A stretch of DNA of 64,000 nucleotides, from the NCBI RefSeq assembly GCF_005239225.2, contig NC_133302.1:3348001-3412000 (forward strand), in the 5' to 3' direction. Origin of the DNA: Populus alba. Taxonomy: Eukaryota > Streptophyta > Magnoliopsida > Malpighiales > Salicaceae. Below, one piece after another: positions 22,250 through 33,132 of the stretch. The position numbers were made by a program, and so were the translations under genes. The notes beneath the pieces are model-generated. The model was not told where the DNA came from, did no database searches, and saw nothing but the letters and a program-made list of their open reading frames with translations. Each line of letters starts with the position of its first letter. Within the stretch, counting starts at the first letter, position 1.

Positions 22250-24476
22250 TTTTACTCAAAGTAGATTCAAGTTGATCATGAACTAATTCTTCAATATGAT
22301 CTACTTCTTGTAAATCATTATCATCTCCAGGCTGCTTGCAAACGTTGAAAATATTCATCTCTAATGTCATGTTTCCAAAAGATAACTTCATGAGTCCATT
22401 CCTACAATTAATCAATGCATTAGAAGTTGCAAGAAACGGACGTCCTAAAATAATAGGAAATGAATTACATGCTTCAACAGGTTGCGTGTCCAAGACAATA
22501 AAATCCACAGGATAAATGAATTTATCGACTTGTACTAACACATCTTCAATTATTCCTCTAGGCACTTTTACAGATCTATCGGCGAGTAAAAGAGTTACAG
22601 AAGTTGGTTTTAACTCACCTAGATTGAGACTTTGAAAAACTGAATATGGAAGTAAATTCACACTAGCTCCAAGATCAAGTAAGGCTCTTTCAATTTTATG
22701 TTCTCCAATAAAGCAAGAAATTGTAGGACAACCAGGGTCTTTATATTTCAAAGCATTATTGTTCTGAAGAATGGCACTTACTTGTTCGGCTAAAAAGGCT
22801 TTCTTTTTCACATTCAGTTTTCTCTTCACAGTGCACAGATCTTTCAAAAATTTAGCATAGGAAGGAACCTGTTTAATAGCATCCAACAAAGGTATATTGA
22901 TCCTTACCTGTTTGAAAATTTCAAAGATTTCAGAGTTGTGATTGACTTTCCTTTGTTTGGTCATGGCATGAGGAAATGGAAGTGCTGGCGGGGAATCAGC
23001 CTTTTCTTTGCAATGTTCAGGTTCAACCCCTTCCTTACCCTCAGAGATAGACTCATCATCTTTCTCACAAGGTTCAAGAAAGGGTTTTTCAATAACCTTA
23101 CCACTACGAAGAGTGATGACTGATTTGACTTGATCCATGTGTTGGCTTCCAGAACTACTTGCATTTGCATGGTATTGCCCCTTTGGATTTTGCTGTGGTT
23201 GAGAAGGAAACTTACCTTTCTCTTGGAAACTGAGAGCAGATGTTAATTTTGCAAGAGCATCTTTAAAATCAGTCATGCTTTGAGCAAGTTGAGTGTTGAT
23301 TGTCTCCTGCTTTTCAATGAATGCATGCAATGTTTCCTCAAAATTTCTTCTAGGAGGTGGAGCATAAGGAGGTGCATATCCATGAGAATTTTGGAAATTA
23401 TGGTGTGCTTGAAACGGTGGATGTGAAGTTTGTGCATTGTTGCTATCACTCTTCCAACTAAAATTTGGGTGATTTCTCCAACCAGGGTTATATGTTTGTG
23501 AGTATGGGTTATGGTTGGGTCTTTGGAAATTGTTTAAAGCATGGGCTTGTTCATGGAGGCATTCCTTAAAAGAAGGCAAAGTTGGACAATCATTTGTTGC
23601 ATGCTCATTTGTTTCACAGATTTGACACACAATGTCTTGAACAGATTTTAATTGACCACTCTTTTTTAATTCTAGTGCCTCGACTTTTCTAGCTAAAGAT
23701 GCAAACTTGGCTTGGAGGTCATGATCTTCCCTAAGGTTGTGCATACCCCCACTAGATGTATGAGGTTGAGTTTTACCTGGTGCCTCATAAGTACCTGTGG
23801 TGTCCCAATTTTGAGCATTTTCGGCTAGCAAGTCTAGGTACTCCATTGCTTCATTAGGGTCTTTATCTTCAAAGGTTCCATTGCACATCAATTCAACCAT
23901 TTGCCTATCTCTAGGTGTTAAACCCTCATAAAAATGTGAAACCAATCTCCATGTTTCAAAACCATGATGTGGGCAAGTATTAAGCAAATCTCGATACCTA
24001 TCCCAACATTGGTAAAATGTTTCTCCTGGCTTTTGAGTGAAAGTGATGATTTGTCTTTTGAAAGAGTTTGTTCTGTGAGATGGAAAAAACTTCTTTAAAA
24101 ATTGTTGTTGCATATCATCCCAAGCACGAATGGATCCTGGTCTTAAATTTTGTAGCCATGTTTTAGCTTTATCTTTTAATGAAAAAGGAAAAAGCTTTAA
24201 TCGAATGGTGTTCATGCTACAATTTGAGTCATTATAGGTATTACAGACCTCCTCAAATTCCCTTAAATGCAAGTATGGATTTTCTAAGTCTAAGCCATGA
24301 AAAGATGGTAAAAGTTGAATAATACCTGGCTTAAAATTAAAATGAGATGCATCAGGAGGGAAAACTATGCATGAGGGTGCACTTGTTCTTGTGGGATTCA
24401 TGTGGTCTCTAAGTGTTCTCATACGGTTATTCTCATTATTCTCATTATGAAGTGATTGATTATCTTCTTCGGCCAT
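22236..24476 (-). CDS. Athila-like gag-protease polyprotein
   Basis: An open frame of about 746 residues starts at MAEEDNQSLHNENN; the frame extends 42 codons further upstream, but this ATG fits gag best. The retrotransposon gag domain lies at about 70-240 (LKDKAKTWLQNLRPGSI, FKRQIITFTQKPGETFYQCW). The zinc knuckle CQICETNEHATNDC (CX2CX4HX4C, intact) follows, then a glutamine/asparagine/proline-rich region. A retropepsin has LLDLGASVNLLPYSVF (catalytic D in DLGAS) and IILGRPFLAT. No stops interrupt it, so capsid and protease could still be made. The frame ends just before the pol remnant, where RT should begin. Confidence 0.92.
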   Translation of the reverse strand: MAEEDNQSLHNENNENNRMRTLRDHMNPTRTSAPSCIVFPPDASHFNFKPGIIQLLPSFHGLDLENPYLHLREFEEVCNTYNDSNCSMNTIRLKLFPFSLKDKAKTWLQNLRPGSIRAWDDMQQQFLKKFFPSHRTNSFKRQIITFTQKPGETFYQCWDRYRDLLNTCPHHGFETWRLVSHFYEGLTPRDRQMVELMCNGTFEDKDPNEAMEYLDLLAENAQNWDTTGTYEAPGKTQPHTSSGGMHNLREDHDLQAKFASLARKVEALELKKSGQLKSVQDIVCQICETNEHATNDCPTLPSFKECLHEQAHALNNFQRPNHNPYSQTYNPGWRNHPNFSWKSDSNNAQTSHPPFQAHHNFQNSHGYAPPYAPPPRRNFEETLHAFIEKQETINTQLAQSMTDFKDALAKLTSALSFQEKGKFPSQPQQNPKGQYHANASSSGSQHMDQVKSVITLRSGKVIEKPFLEPCEKDDESISEGKEGVEPEHCKEKADSPPALPFPHAMTKQRKVNHNSEIFEIFKQVRINIPLLDAIKQVPSYAKFLKDLCTVKRKLNVKKKAFLAEQVSAILQNNNALKYKDPGCPTISCFIGEHKIERALLDLGASVNLLPYSVFQSLNLGELKPTSVTLLLADRSVKVPRGIIEDVLVQVDKFIYPVDFIVLDTQPVEACNSFPIILGRPFLATSNALINCRNGLMKLSFGNMTLEMNIFNVCKQPGDDNDLQEVDHIEELVHDQLESTLSKIELE

Positions 24477-24684
24477 ATTTTCTGAAAATGATGAGGATAC
24501 CCTACAAAGTCTACCACTTAATGTACGTGACCAAACTCTCATGCACGTGTAAGAAGAGAATAAAAGGAAGAAAAGAAAATAGAAGAAAAAGAGACAAAAC
24601 AAAACAAAGGAAACAAAAATAGATAAAATGAAAAGTGAAAAGAGAAAATAAATTAAATATTATAATTTATACAAAAATTTACCT

Positions 24685-24701
24685 CCCCGGCAACGGCGCC
24701 A
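24685..24701 (-). other. Primer-binding site, tRNA-Asp type
   Basis: On the minus strand it reads TGGCGCCGTTGCCGGGG, complementary to the 3' end of plant tRNA-Asp. It lies six bases inside the 5' LTR end, an offset also typical of Athila-lineage elements. Confidence 0.88.
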
Positions 24702-24707
24702 AAAACT

Positions 24708-26425
24708 TGACACGACCAAAAGCTTGATGTCTTTTCCCAAGTGCAGGAGTGTCGAAGTAATAAATAACCCGGCAAGACCGGGGTCGAACCACAGAGAGGT
24801 TAATTGTATAAATTATAAATAACAAGACAACAAGACAACAACAACAATAACAATAACAACAATAACACTCAGTACGTGGCGTTGTTACACCTGAGAATGA
24901 TCCAAAAGATCGGGTCACAGGTTTCCAGCCTATATACTAAGTTTATGAAAAGATCAAGAGGATATATTACAGAATGTAAATAATAATAATAATAATAATA
25001 ATAACAATAATAAAAGCAGAAGATGAAGAAATTAATGAGAACTTTGAGATGAAAGATTAACGTAAGGATTAAACAATGATAAAAACAAATGTCAAGGTTA
25101 GAGGATCCACTAATGGTACTTCAAACAAGTATAATATAAACTCTTATTACTCAATTGGAAACCACACATAAAGGAGGTTCCAATCAGATTATAAATTGTT
25201 AACATGATTACATTAGTTATCTTATTCGAATAAAGCTAATACTTGTAAATGTTGGCAGGCATTCATGATTATAACTTATGTTAACAACAAATCAAGTCCC
25301 TTTCATAGCTCAGGTGTCGGTTATACCATACAGTATGGGCTATGAAAGTACCAAGTATTTGTTGTACCAAGTGTTATACAACATAAATCTAGATTAACCA
25401 TTTAACAAGCAAAGTATTAAAAGTGAACAAGATAACAAATATAAAACATGTTAGTATCCATCGTTAAGGTCCATGTTAAGTTTATATTATACTTATTCTT
25501 ACACCATTAGTGTGCCCTTTTCACCTTGACATAATTAACTTAGCTAAACATAATGAAAGAAATAAACATAAATAAACAAGATAAGAACATAAATGAGAAA
25601 GAAGTTATCTAAGTAAAGGAAAGGAAATGAAGTGCATAAACTTGATATTAATGAAAGCAAGACATAAGCAATACAAAGAGAGAAAGCAAGAGCATGATCT
25701 TGATCTGGAAACCAAGATGCCTCAATACATGGTAAGTGCCTCCTTTTATAGGCCAAAATTTGGAACTATTGATTTGTTGACTAATTGATGAGTGGGTGGC
25801 CACATCTTGACTAGATAACAATCCTTATCTTCTTGTCTGATCAAGACGTCATTGCTAACATCATAATTTGCCCAGAATCCTCAAGAATGTTCTAGGAAAT
25901 TGTCTCAGCTTTCCAACAAAAAAAAGATGAGGTCATTTGGACTTCTAGAACTCAAGATATGGGCTGAACACTAAATAGTGTTTGGGCTGCAGGACAGCTT
26001 CGGACTTCTTCGTTGTTCCTTCAATTTGGACTTCAAAACGACCTTTTCAAATCTTGGGCTCCTCATGAAAGTTGTAGGCTTTTGTCTTACCTTTCCATCC
26101 ATATAAAGTGGACCTAAATCCGAAATCTAGAGCTCCAGATATGATCCAATTACCGAGCAATGTTCCGGTTTGGACTGCACCGACATCTCTTTTCTAAGTT
26201 TGGCCATCTCTTTGTCCTTTAACTTTCAATGCTTAAACTCATCAATCAATCCTTTTATTTATGTGATAGTCCTGCATTTAAAATGAGCATTTACCATAAA
26301 TTAAGGTATCTTATAATATCAAACTTGTTATTATAAAACATGCTTTAGTTAAGGAGTTATTGATACTTCAAGTGCAAAATGATGATATAAAACCTTGATA
26401 AACATGCACTTTTAAGTACTAATCA
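24708..26425 (-). repeat. Athila-like 5' LTR (minus strand)
   Basis: It is 1718 bp with TG...CA termini, nearly identical to 17642-19361. It contains (AAC/AAT)n tracts near 24830-25010 and, on the minus strand, a TATAAAAGG box near 25750. Confidence 0.95.
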
Positions 26426-27114
26426 GTTATTATTATGTTTATTGTATTGAATATGATTTTTTTTTTCAGGAGACCTATAATAATCGGTTGAGGGAGAGAT
26501 ACGGGGATGATCCTTCGACCCATCCGGAATTCGATCCGGATTTATGGATGGAGGTTGGATCGTCAGGTGGACCCGATAAAAATCGGGTTTACGGGCTCTC
26601 CAACACTATCGCTGCCAAGTTGCGGTCGACCGGTACTGCTTCAACCGGTGGGAACTCCCAATCTGTATCGAGCTCCCAATCTAAGGAGTTTGTGGCCTTG
26701 CAGCAAAGGTGCGACCACCTATCAGAGGCGTACACACAACTCAAAGAAGAGCAAAGATTGGCGAACGAACAACACAGATTGGCGGACGAACAACGCAGAG
26801 CAGAGTCTGAACAACAAAGAGCGGCCTATGAAGAGCTTCGTCAAATGGTCATGAACATGACACAAGGCGGAACATGTGCGCCTAATCCTTTTTGGCCGCC
26901 TAACCCCCACCCTCCTCCTCCTCCTCCTCCTCCTCCTCCTCCTCCTCCACCTTTATATTAATTGTTTTTTTTTAAAACACATTCATTTTGTAATGAATAT
27001 TATTTAACTTTGAGTTTTTGTTGCTTAATATAAATTTTATTTGCATAATTGGTTTGTATTACTATTAATTTATATTATTTTTTCTAAATAATTAAAAAAA
27101 AAAATTACACAGGG

Positions 27115-27597
27115 ATTTACCGACGGAATAAATCCGTCGGCATTGGACAGTGTCTGAGGTATGCCATCCCATCACCGACATACTCCCTGACGGAAATAAT
27201 CCGTCGGTATACAAATACCGACTTATTCACCGACGGCAATAATCCGTCGGTATAAAAATACCGACGAATTTACAGACGGATTTATTCGGTCGGTATGAAA
27301 TATCACCGACACTTTTGCCGACGGAGTTAGTCCGTCGGTATTTACATAACACCGACGGAATGTATTCCGTCGGTATATTCCAAGCGGGAAACTTTTTTTT
27401 TTGGCGCGCACGGGCCGTCGGTAAATGAGTTTTTTTTATTACCGACGGATATAGCGACGGAATGTGGAATCACCGACAAAAGGTATTCCGACGGGAGTAT
27501 TCTGTCGGTAATATAGTCGGTAAATACGTTCCCGACGAACGTTCTGTCACACACCGACGGAATATTTTCGTCGGTAAAACTGTGAAATCTTGTAGTG
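27115..27597. repeat. CACTA right subterminal repeats and terminal tip
   Basis: At least a dozen ACCGACGGA/TCCGTCGGT units, many as close inverted pairs, end in the tip CTGTGAAATCTTGTAGTG at 27580-27597. The next three bases, TCA, would be the 3-bp target duplication. The matching left copy cannot be seen. Confidence 0.88.
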
Positions 27598-29424
27598 TCA
27601 GTCTCTATAGTTTCAAAAGCCAACACAAGCAGAAATCACCATCGAGCACTAAACCCGGAACTCCCTCCGCCATCTTCAGCCTCCTCTCAATACTAACAAT
27701 CCAAAGAAATATAAAAAATAAAAAATAAAGAAGCTAGGGTTATACTGCATAATACAAATTAAATATTTAAGAAAAATTTAGTTTAACCAAAATATAAAAA
27801 ACTTATATATAAAATAAACTAAAAAAATAAAAAATTATTTTACCCTTAACAAAACAAAACAATTCTATATTACCCATCATGATATCTTTAAAAATAACAC
27901 GTCTTGGTGTTTTCTTGATGCAAAACATGAGGCAAGGGAGGTCAGTCCATCAAACAGAAACTCATCAAGACAAAAGTGTCTTTGCCATCAAGGCAACCCA
28001 TCCCAGTCATCAATAATCAAAGAAGAAACAACAACAAAACCCAATAAAACATTCACTATGAACAGTAAGAAATTTGAAAACTTGATAGAAGCAAAATAAT
28101 GAGAGAGAGAGAGAGAAAATACTTCTTCACCATCATCGTACAATATTCACAAAGTGGTGGAGTAGTACACTTAACTATTTTTAAAACTTTTTATTTCTAG
28201 CCAAATATCAACTTATCCCTACATGATAATTATGTAAAAACTATTGTAAAAATATAAAATTGGCTCTTGACTCTACCTTTAATTTTAATTTTTTAATTTT
28301 AGGAGTATTTTGATTGTTTCTCTATATAATTAAAAAAATATATTTGTTTCCAATCAATTTGGCAAAACTTTTATTTTTTATTTTTATTTTTTTTATGTTT
28401 AGTCAAATACAAATTACCTTTTATTTGACATAATAATTATATAAAAACCATTGTAAAAATATAAAATGAACCATTGGCTCTAGTAAGGCTGTTTGAGAAT
28501 ATTATTATGATTATTTTTTAAACTGTTTTTTATTTGAAAATATATTAAAATAATATATATATATATATATATTTTAAAAAAATTATTTTTAATATCAACA
28601 TAATCTAAAAATATTAAAAAGGTATATAATAAAAGTATTAAAATAGTATTTTCACTCACGTGACTGAAATGTTTTTTAAAAGTATTTTGATTGTTTGTGG
28701 CCGACATTGACAAAGAATATCTTGTTTATTAACAAGAGAACTCGCAAGATGCACGCGGTACATGCACCTCTCTTGAAAAAACAATAAAACAATTCCCACC
28801 ATATATATAAAATAAAATAATAAAATAATGAATTAGCATGGATTTATGGCCGGCTTCTCACTTACAGTCAACTCTTTCACAGGCAAAATATGAGTAAGTT
28901 AGGATAGGTTAATCCATGGGTTTTTTTATATATATATAATTATGAATTTAAGTTTTTTTTAGTCATTATTATTAATTTTATGTTTAGTAAAATTAATTAA
29001 GATATATATAATTTGATTTGAACATCTACACTAGTTTTTTAAGGTCATAGACATTTTTTTTAGAGAGGTACATAGGACACATAAAAAAAACTTTATCTAA
29101 TTTCTACACCAAGATTTGGTAAAACTTATCAATCACTTGTTTTATTTTAACTTTGAATTTATTAATTTGAATAAAAAAAAATCGCATATAAAATAATATT
29201 TTAATATTTATAAAATTAAAAATTAATTTTTTGGATGAAAAAAATTAAGAAAAATAAATAAATAAAAAAGAATTGAGATAGGTTGTCCCAGACCCATGTA
29301 GCGGAACACCTCGGTTAGTGAGTTAGCTCATAAATATGTATTAGGACTATGGAATCTTGACCCAAGCACTCTAAAAAAAAAAAAAAAAGTTTTAGGACCA
29401 AGGAATTTTGAAGTATAATTTTGT
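27598..29424. other. AT-rich DNA between CACTA and TNL debris
   Basis: It begins with a G/C-richer 80-base stretch that could be the first exon of a minus-strand gene (see findings). Beyond that lie a (GA)n tract near 28099-28117, a degenerate Salicaceae-type short repeat near 28490-28625 with an (AT)n core, and AT-rich sequence without coding potential. Confidence 0.5.
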
Positions 29425-29600
29425 TTTCCTATATTCTATTAAGGATCAAGATGTTATAATTTTGTTTTGATGTTATCTTCAGGTTTTGGCGTTTTCATTG
29501 CTGTCTTTGATGAAGCTTTTGTTCAATTTAATGATCTATACATTATGCCTGTGCAATAAAGGGTTTTTGTGACGTAGGAGATTCTAGAAGTATTAAATAC
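29425..29600 (+). pseudogene. TNL debris: end of TIR exon joined to TNL 3' UTR
   Basis: The bases 'tttcctatattctattaaggat' match the TIR end plus deletion junction of 34426-34448. From about 29480 the text 'cttcaggttttggcgttttc' through 'gattctagaagt' matches the 3' UTR of the intact TNL at 40825-40940. Everything between is gone. It is the scar of a TNL copy. Confidence 0.8.
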
Positions 29601-29639
29601 TGTATAGAATTTAGCATTGAAACTTGAGTCATGATGTTT

Positions 29640-30770
29640 TTTAAAAAAAATATTTTGATTTTTTTTTTCGGTTCATTCTTTAATGTTTGATTTACTAGTA
29701 ATTAAACTTTAGATTTTTTTTACTTTCCTCTATACTATATGAAGTTATCCAAGATTATCCCGTTCTCATTTAATTTTTATTTTATTATCAAATAAAATTA
29801 TTAAAATATTTTAAAAAAATATTTAAATGATATTTTTTCATAATATTGATAAGTATTTATTTTCTTTCATTAGTTATTGTCTTTTTTATATATAAATATT
29901 GTTGGCTTTTTCTATACTCATATTATTAAATTAATAAAACTTATTAAAAAATTTGTATCAATATCCAGGTCTTATATTTTTCTTGTTCCTTTTAAAAATC
30001 AATCATTAAATAAGTATTTTTTTTAAAGTTAAAAAAAATTAACCTAACTCACAGTATAGTGTGGACCAGCTATGTACTACTAAGGAAGACAATTTGATCT
30101 GAACTAGATGGATAACAACCCATCTTGACCCGAGTGGATGATTTTTTTTAGATAGTTACTTTACCTGATAAATAATAGATAGGGTATAAATATTATCAAA
30201 CCCGACTAGAAACTCACCAAAACCTAACTTGAAATATATATTTATATTATATAGGTATATTTGTATATCATCTAGATTTTTTTTTATACAATTTGATATA
30301 TAGATATTTTAATATTAATATATTAAATTTTTTAGTCAACATGTAATATATCAAGTTAAAAGAGTTGACAAACTCTCTTAGATTGCACTACAATGGGTAT
30401 ACTAGGATTAAATATTTATAAAATAATTATTATTTTACTATTACTTATTATTCAATAAAATAAAATAGTTAATATATATATTATGCACATATTTTAAGAC
30501 ATGATTTATGAGTGAATGATCACGGAAAATAATTTGTCAACTTGAGATCTCTACTAAATAATATATATTCATGTCAGTTGAAAAATACAAATAAAAAAAT
30601 TTCTAATAAAAAATACAACGTATGAACTACTAGCTAAATTGGAGAGAGTTTGTCAATTGCCGGCAAACGCGTTGAAACTTGAAAGCCACTAATGGAACAC
30701 GCTTCTCAACTAATGATCACAACCAGTGAAATTAACGAAGTATGACGTGTGTCACGTCAAGTATGACATG
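29640..30770 (+). promoter_or_regulatory. Upstream module shared by the TNL copies (copy 2)
   Basis: It aligns with 4130-5265, including the T-rich part, 'gtggaccagctatg', 'ccgagtggatga', 'agagttgacaaactctctta' at 30360 and 'gagagtttgtcaattgccgg' near 30645, ending at 'tatgacgtgtgtcacgtca'. It lies upstream of the truncated TIR gene at 34099 but is separated from it by inserted DNA. Confidence 0.6.
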
Positions 30771-30774
30771 GGAT

Positions 30775-32470
30775 CCTGAATTTACGGATCCTTTTTTTTT
30801 TTTAGGAAAGTTTTTTATTTTTTTTTAATAAATTTCTAGAAAAGTGAATTTCTGGAAAATAAATTTCTGAAAAGTAAATTTCAGGAAAGTATTTTTTAAT
30901 TTTTGACAGTGTTATGAAAAATAAACTGGAAAATATTTTCCAGTGTTTGTTTATATTATAAAAAATAAACTAGAAAATAATTTATTAATGAATTAATTAT
31001 GCTAAAAGAAGCGGACAATGTATAATAGTTATGGCAATAATATCTAATTTTCTAAACAAACAAGGTCTTAAAATATATTATTTAAGACAATAACACTCAG
31101 TTTCTCGATAATAAAATCGTTTTGAAAATTATTCATTTCGTAAGTTCACAACGATCAATAGACATTACGCAATGAAATCCATATAATTACCGGTATAGTC
31201 CCACAAATTTATCCATATATAACAAATATAATCAAACACTAATCATAAATTAATCAAAGAAAAATAAAACACAAATTTATGTTTATTAGATGGTTCTGTT
31301 ATAATTCTCATCTCATTCTCCCATTCTCCTTACCCTCTCGGTTTCTATAACATTTTCCCTCTTATATAATTCATTCCCCATTTTCCTAACCGGTTTTATA
31401 ATTCCCCATTAACATTACCCAAATGCATTGTTCCCATTCCCCTCTCCTCTCGGTTCAGTTCTCATTATCGTCTCCTCTCGGTACAACTTCCCCTCTCCCC
31501 ATTCCCCTCTCCCTCTCGGGTCTAATTGGTTCCCCCAATTCCCCTGTTCTCATTTTCCTCACGCTCTCGGTTTCCCCAATTCCCATGTTCCCTCACCCTC
31601 TCATTCCCCCATTCCCCTGTTCCCTCTCACTCTCGGTTTCTCCTCCATCTCTTCCCCGACTATTTGCTATGGTATCGTTGCTAAGGATATGATGGTCGGA
31701 TCCGGGGACAGGGAGGGGCTGCTTTACAGTAAAGTTCACAGAAACCCCCCCCCCGCTTTGGCCTCTCTCTGTTCACAGAAATGGCGCCCCCCTCTGTTCA
31801 CAAAAATGGTGCCCCCTGTTTTGCCTCTCTTTGTCACAGTAATCTGCCCCCCCAACCGGTTTTGTCTCTCTGTTTGGATTCCCCCCTTGTTTGGTTAGAT
31901 GATTTCAGCTGCCGATTGTGATTGATGAAGAAAAAATGTGTTTTTTGTGGGTTGCTTGATTAATTTTTGGTTAGTTTTAATTGTGGAATGTGACGAGAAT
32001 TGATGAAGAGGAAAACTATTCTGTATTGAAAATTTTAAGGGAAAAATATGACAGGCAGCAGATTTATCCAAGAATATTAAGAAATTATGCCATAATTTTT
32101 ACAGATCTACGAAGAAGAAGAAGATAAAAACATAAAGAAAAAACAGAGGAAACAAAAATACCTGAAATTAATTGGTCCAGAAAAATGCTCTTGTTCCTGC
32201 TCAGCTTGCAATTGATTTTGATGAAATAAAAGAGAAAGAGAGACTATAGTATTTGAGAAAATGAACGGAGAAAAAAGAAGAAAAGGAAAGTGTTTTCCTT
32301 TTTTTAAGAGAAGGAAAACACTTTCCTTTAATAAAGTTGCTTTCTTAAGTTTAACTGGAATTTAGATTTCGTTGACTACTTTTCCAAATTGTTACCAACC
32401 ATGGGAAAACAAGGAAAGTGAATTCCAGGAATTTGTTTTTCTTGCAAACAAACACACTCTACGTTAGATT
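30775..32470. mobile_element. Probable inserted element with polypyrimidine core (class unknown)
   Basis: The upstream module breaks off near 30770 and sequence similar to 35780 onward resumes near 32620, so about 1.7-1.8 kb is extra here. It holds repeated 'ggaaagtgaattt/ccag' blocks near both ends (30795-30960 and 32400-32440), a pyrimidine-rich core (31310-31890) and a perfect 19-bp hairpin at 32282-32329. Frames such as 31428-31898 are low-complexity and not convincing genes. No transposase was seen. Confidence 0.4.
32282..32329. repeat. Perfect 19-bp inverted repeat with 10-base loop
   Basis: The arms 32282-32300 and 32311-32329 are exact reverse complements (core GGAAAGTGTTTTCC), with the loop TTTTTAAGAG. 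Confidence 0.85.
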
Positions 32471-33132
32471 TTAAATTTATTTTTAAAAAAATTATAAATT
32501 TGAATTTTATAAATTTAAAAAACATTAAAATTTTTATATAATTATTAATTTTAAAATTATTAAGATTAAATTTAATTAAGATACTTGTCAGCTGATCTAA
32601 ACACTTATATTAATAAAAAATAAAATATGACGCGTGTCATTAATATTATAATATCAAATATTATCTTAAAATTTAATATATCTCATCTCACTAATTAGTA
32701 TTTATTAATATTATTAAACTTAGCTCTACCAGTAAATTCATTGAAGATCCTAATTATTTTAAATTGCTTTCATTAAATCAAAATAATATAATGAAAACAT
32801 ATTTTAATTGGATCAACTGACACTAAGCTAACTTCAGGATATATTGTTTTTATATATTTGACTTCGGGTAGTAGACAAATTGATTAAGTACTTTTAAATT
32901 AAATAAAATATAATGATAATTTACAAATAATTTATTTTTCTTATTAAATTCAGAGTGATGATATAAAATGTTATCTATGAACCTTATATTGTTTTTTAAA
33001 GAATAGAGGGAAATTAAAAATATATACTAAATTATAGGAATGTCTAGTTGATCTTTTATTTTTTTTAATAAGTCTATCAGAGTACAAAAATGATATTACT
33101 TTCAATTGCGATAACTCAAGTCTCTCTCACTC

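Larger units (their letters stand above)
17642..26425 (-). mobile_element. Athila-like Ty3/gypsy retrotransposon, RT-less, minus strand
   Basis: The LTRs are 24708-26425 (5' on minus) and 17642-19361 (3' on minus), with TG...CA ends. A 5-bp duplication GTTAT flanks it at 17637-17641 and 26426-26430. The primer-binding site at 24685-24701 reads TGGCGCCGTTGCCGGGG on the minus strand, which matches the 3' end of tRNA-Asp, as used by Athila elements. A polypurine tract (TGGGGGGTG on minus) lies at 19362-19370. Internal order on the minus strand is gag-protease (24476-22236), a short pol remnant (22249-21491), an accessory ORF (21272-20712), then about 1.3 kb without coding. Reverse transcriptase, most of RNase H and the integrase core are absent. 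The LTRs show only about three visible differences, so the insertion is recent. Confidence 0.95.
16428..26961 (+). pseudogene. CACTA accessory protein (plant transposase-associated, Transposase_24-like)
   Basis: Exons by frame and splice sites are 16428-16654, 16751-16889, 16993-17063, 17142-17415, 17487-17606 and 26470-26961. The product starts MRKMKTRAGRTVESSSSSS. It contains the family core (FTNIEAARLISSAFKASM, RLRDFWYDAQKKAKKTARDK, HVTSERFTRRSQSGAGNRNR, GREPSPMELFVETHVRSHDR). A glutamate/glutamine-rich coiled segment follows, then a run of about 14 prolines before the stop. A TAG at 17005-17007 replaces an expected tryptophan. The Athila-like element sits in the last intron, turning it into an intron of about 8.9 kb. 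In autonomous relatives this type of gene accompanies a TNP2 transposase, which is missing here. Confidence 0.78.
14666..27597 (+). mobile_element. CACTA (En/Spm-type) DNA transposon, left tip missing
   Basis: The right tip reads CTGTGAAATCTTGTAGTG and ends at 27597, so its inverse begins CACTACAAGA, the CACTA signature. Both ends carry dense subterminal repeats of ACCGACGGA/TCCGTCGGT in both orientations (14666-14935 and 27115-27580). Between them is one multi-exon gene of the plant CACTA accessory type. No TNP2/TnpD transposase was seen, so it is probably non-autonomous. An Athila-like element is inserted in its last intron. The left tip is lost in or beyond the LTR and gap at 13000-14665. 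Confidence 0.85.

Noticed and set aside
31423..31898. Two overlapping long frames (89 and 156 codons) rich in P, S, L and F
   Set aside because: They lie in a low-complexity polypyrimidine tract, so both frames stay open because stop codons are rare in C/T-rich DNA. No domain or splice structure was seen.
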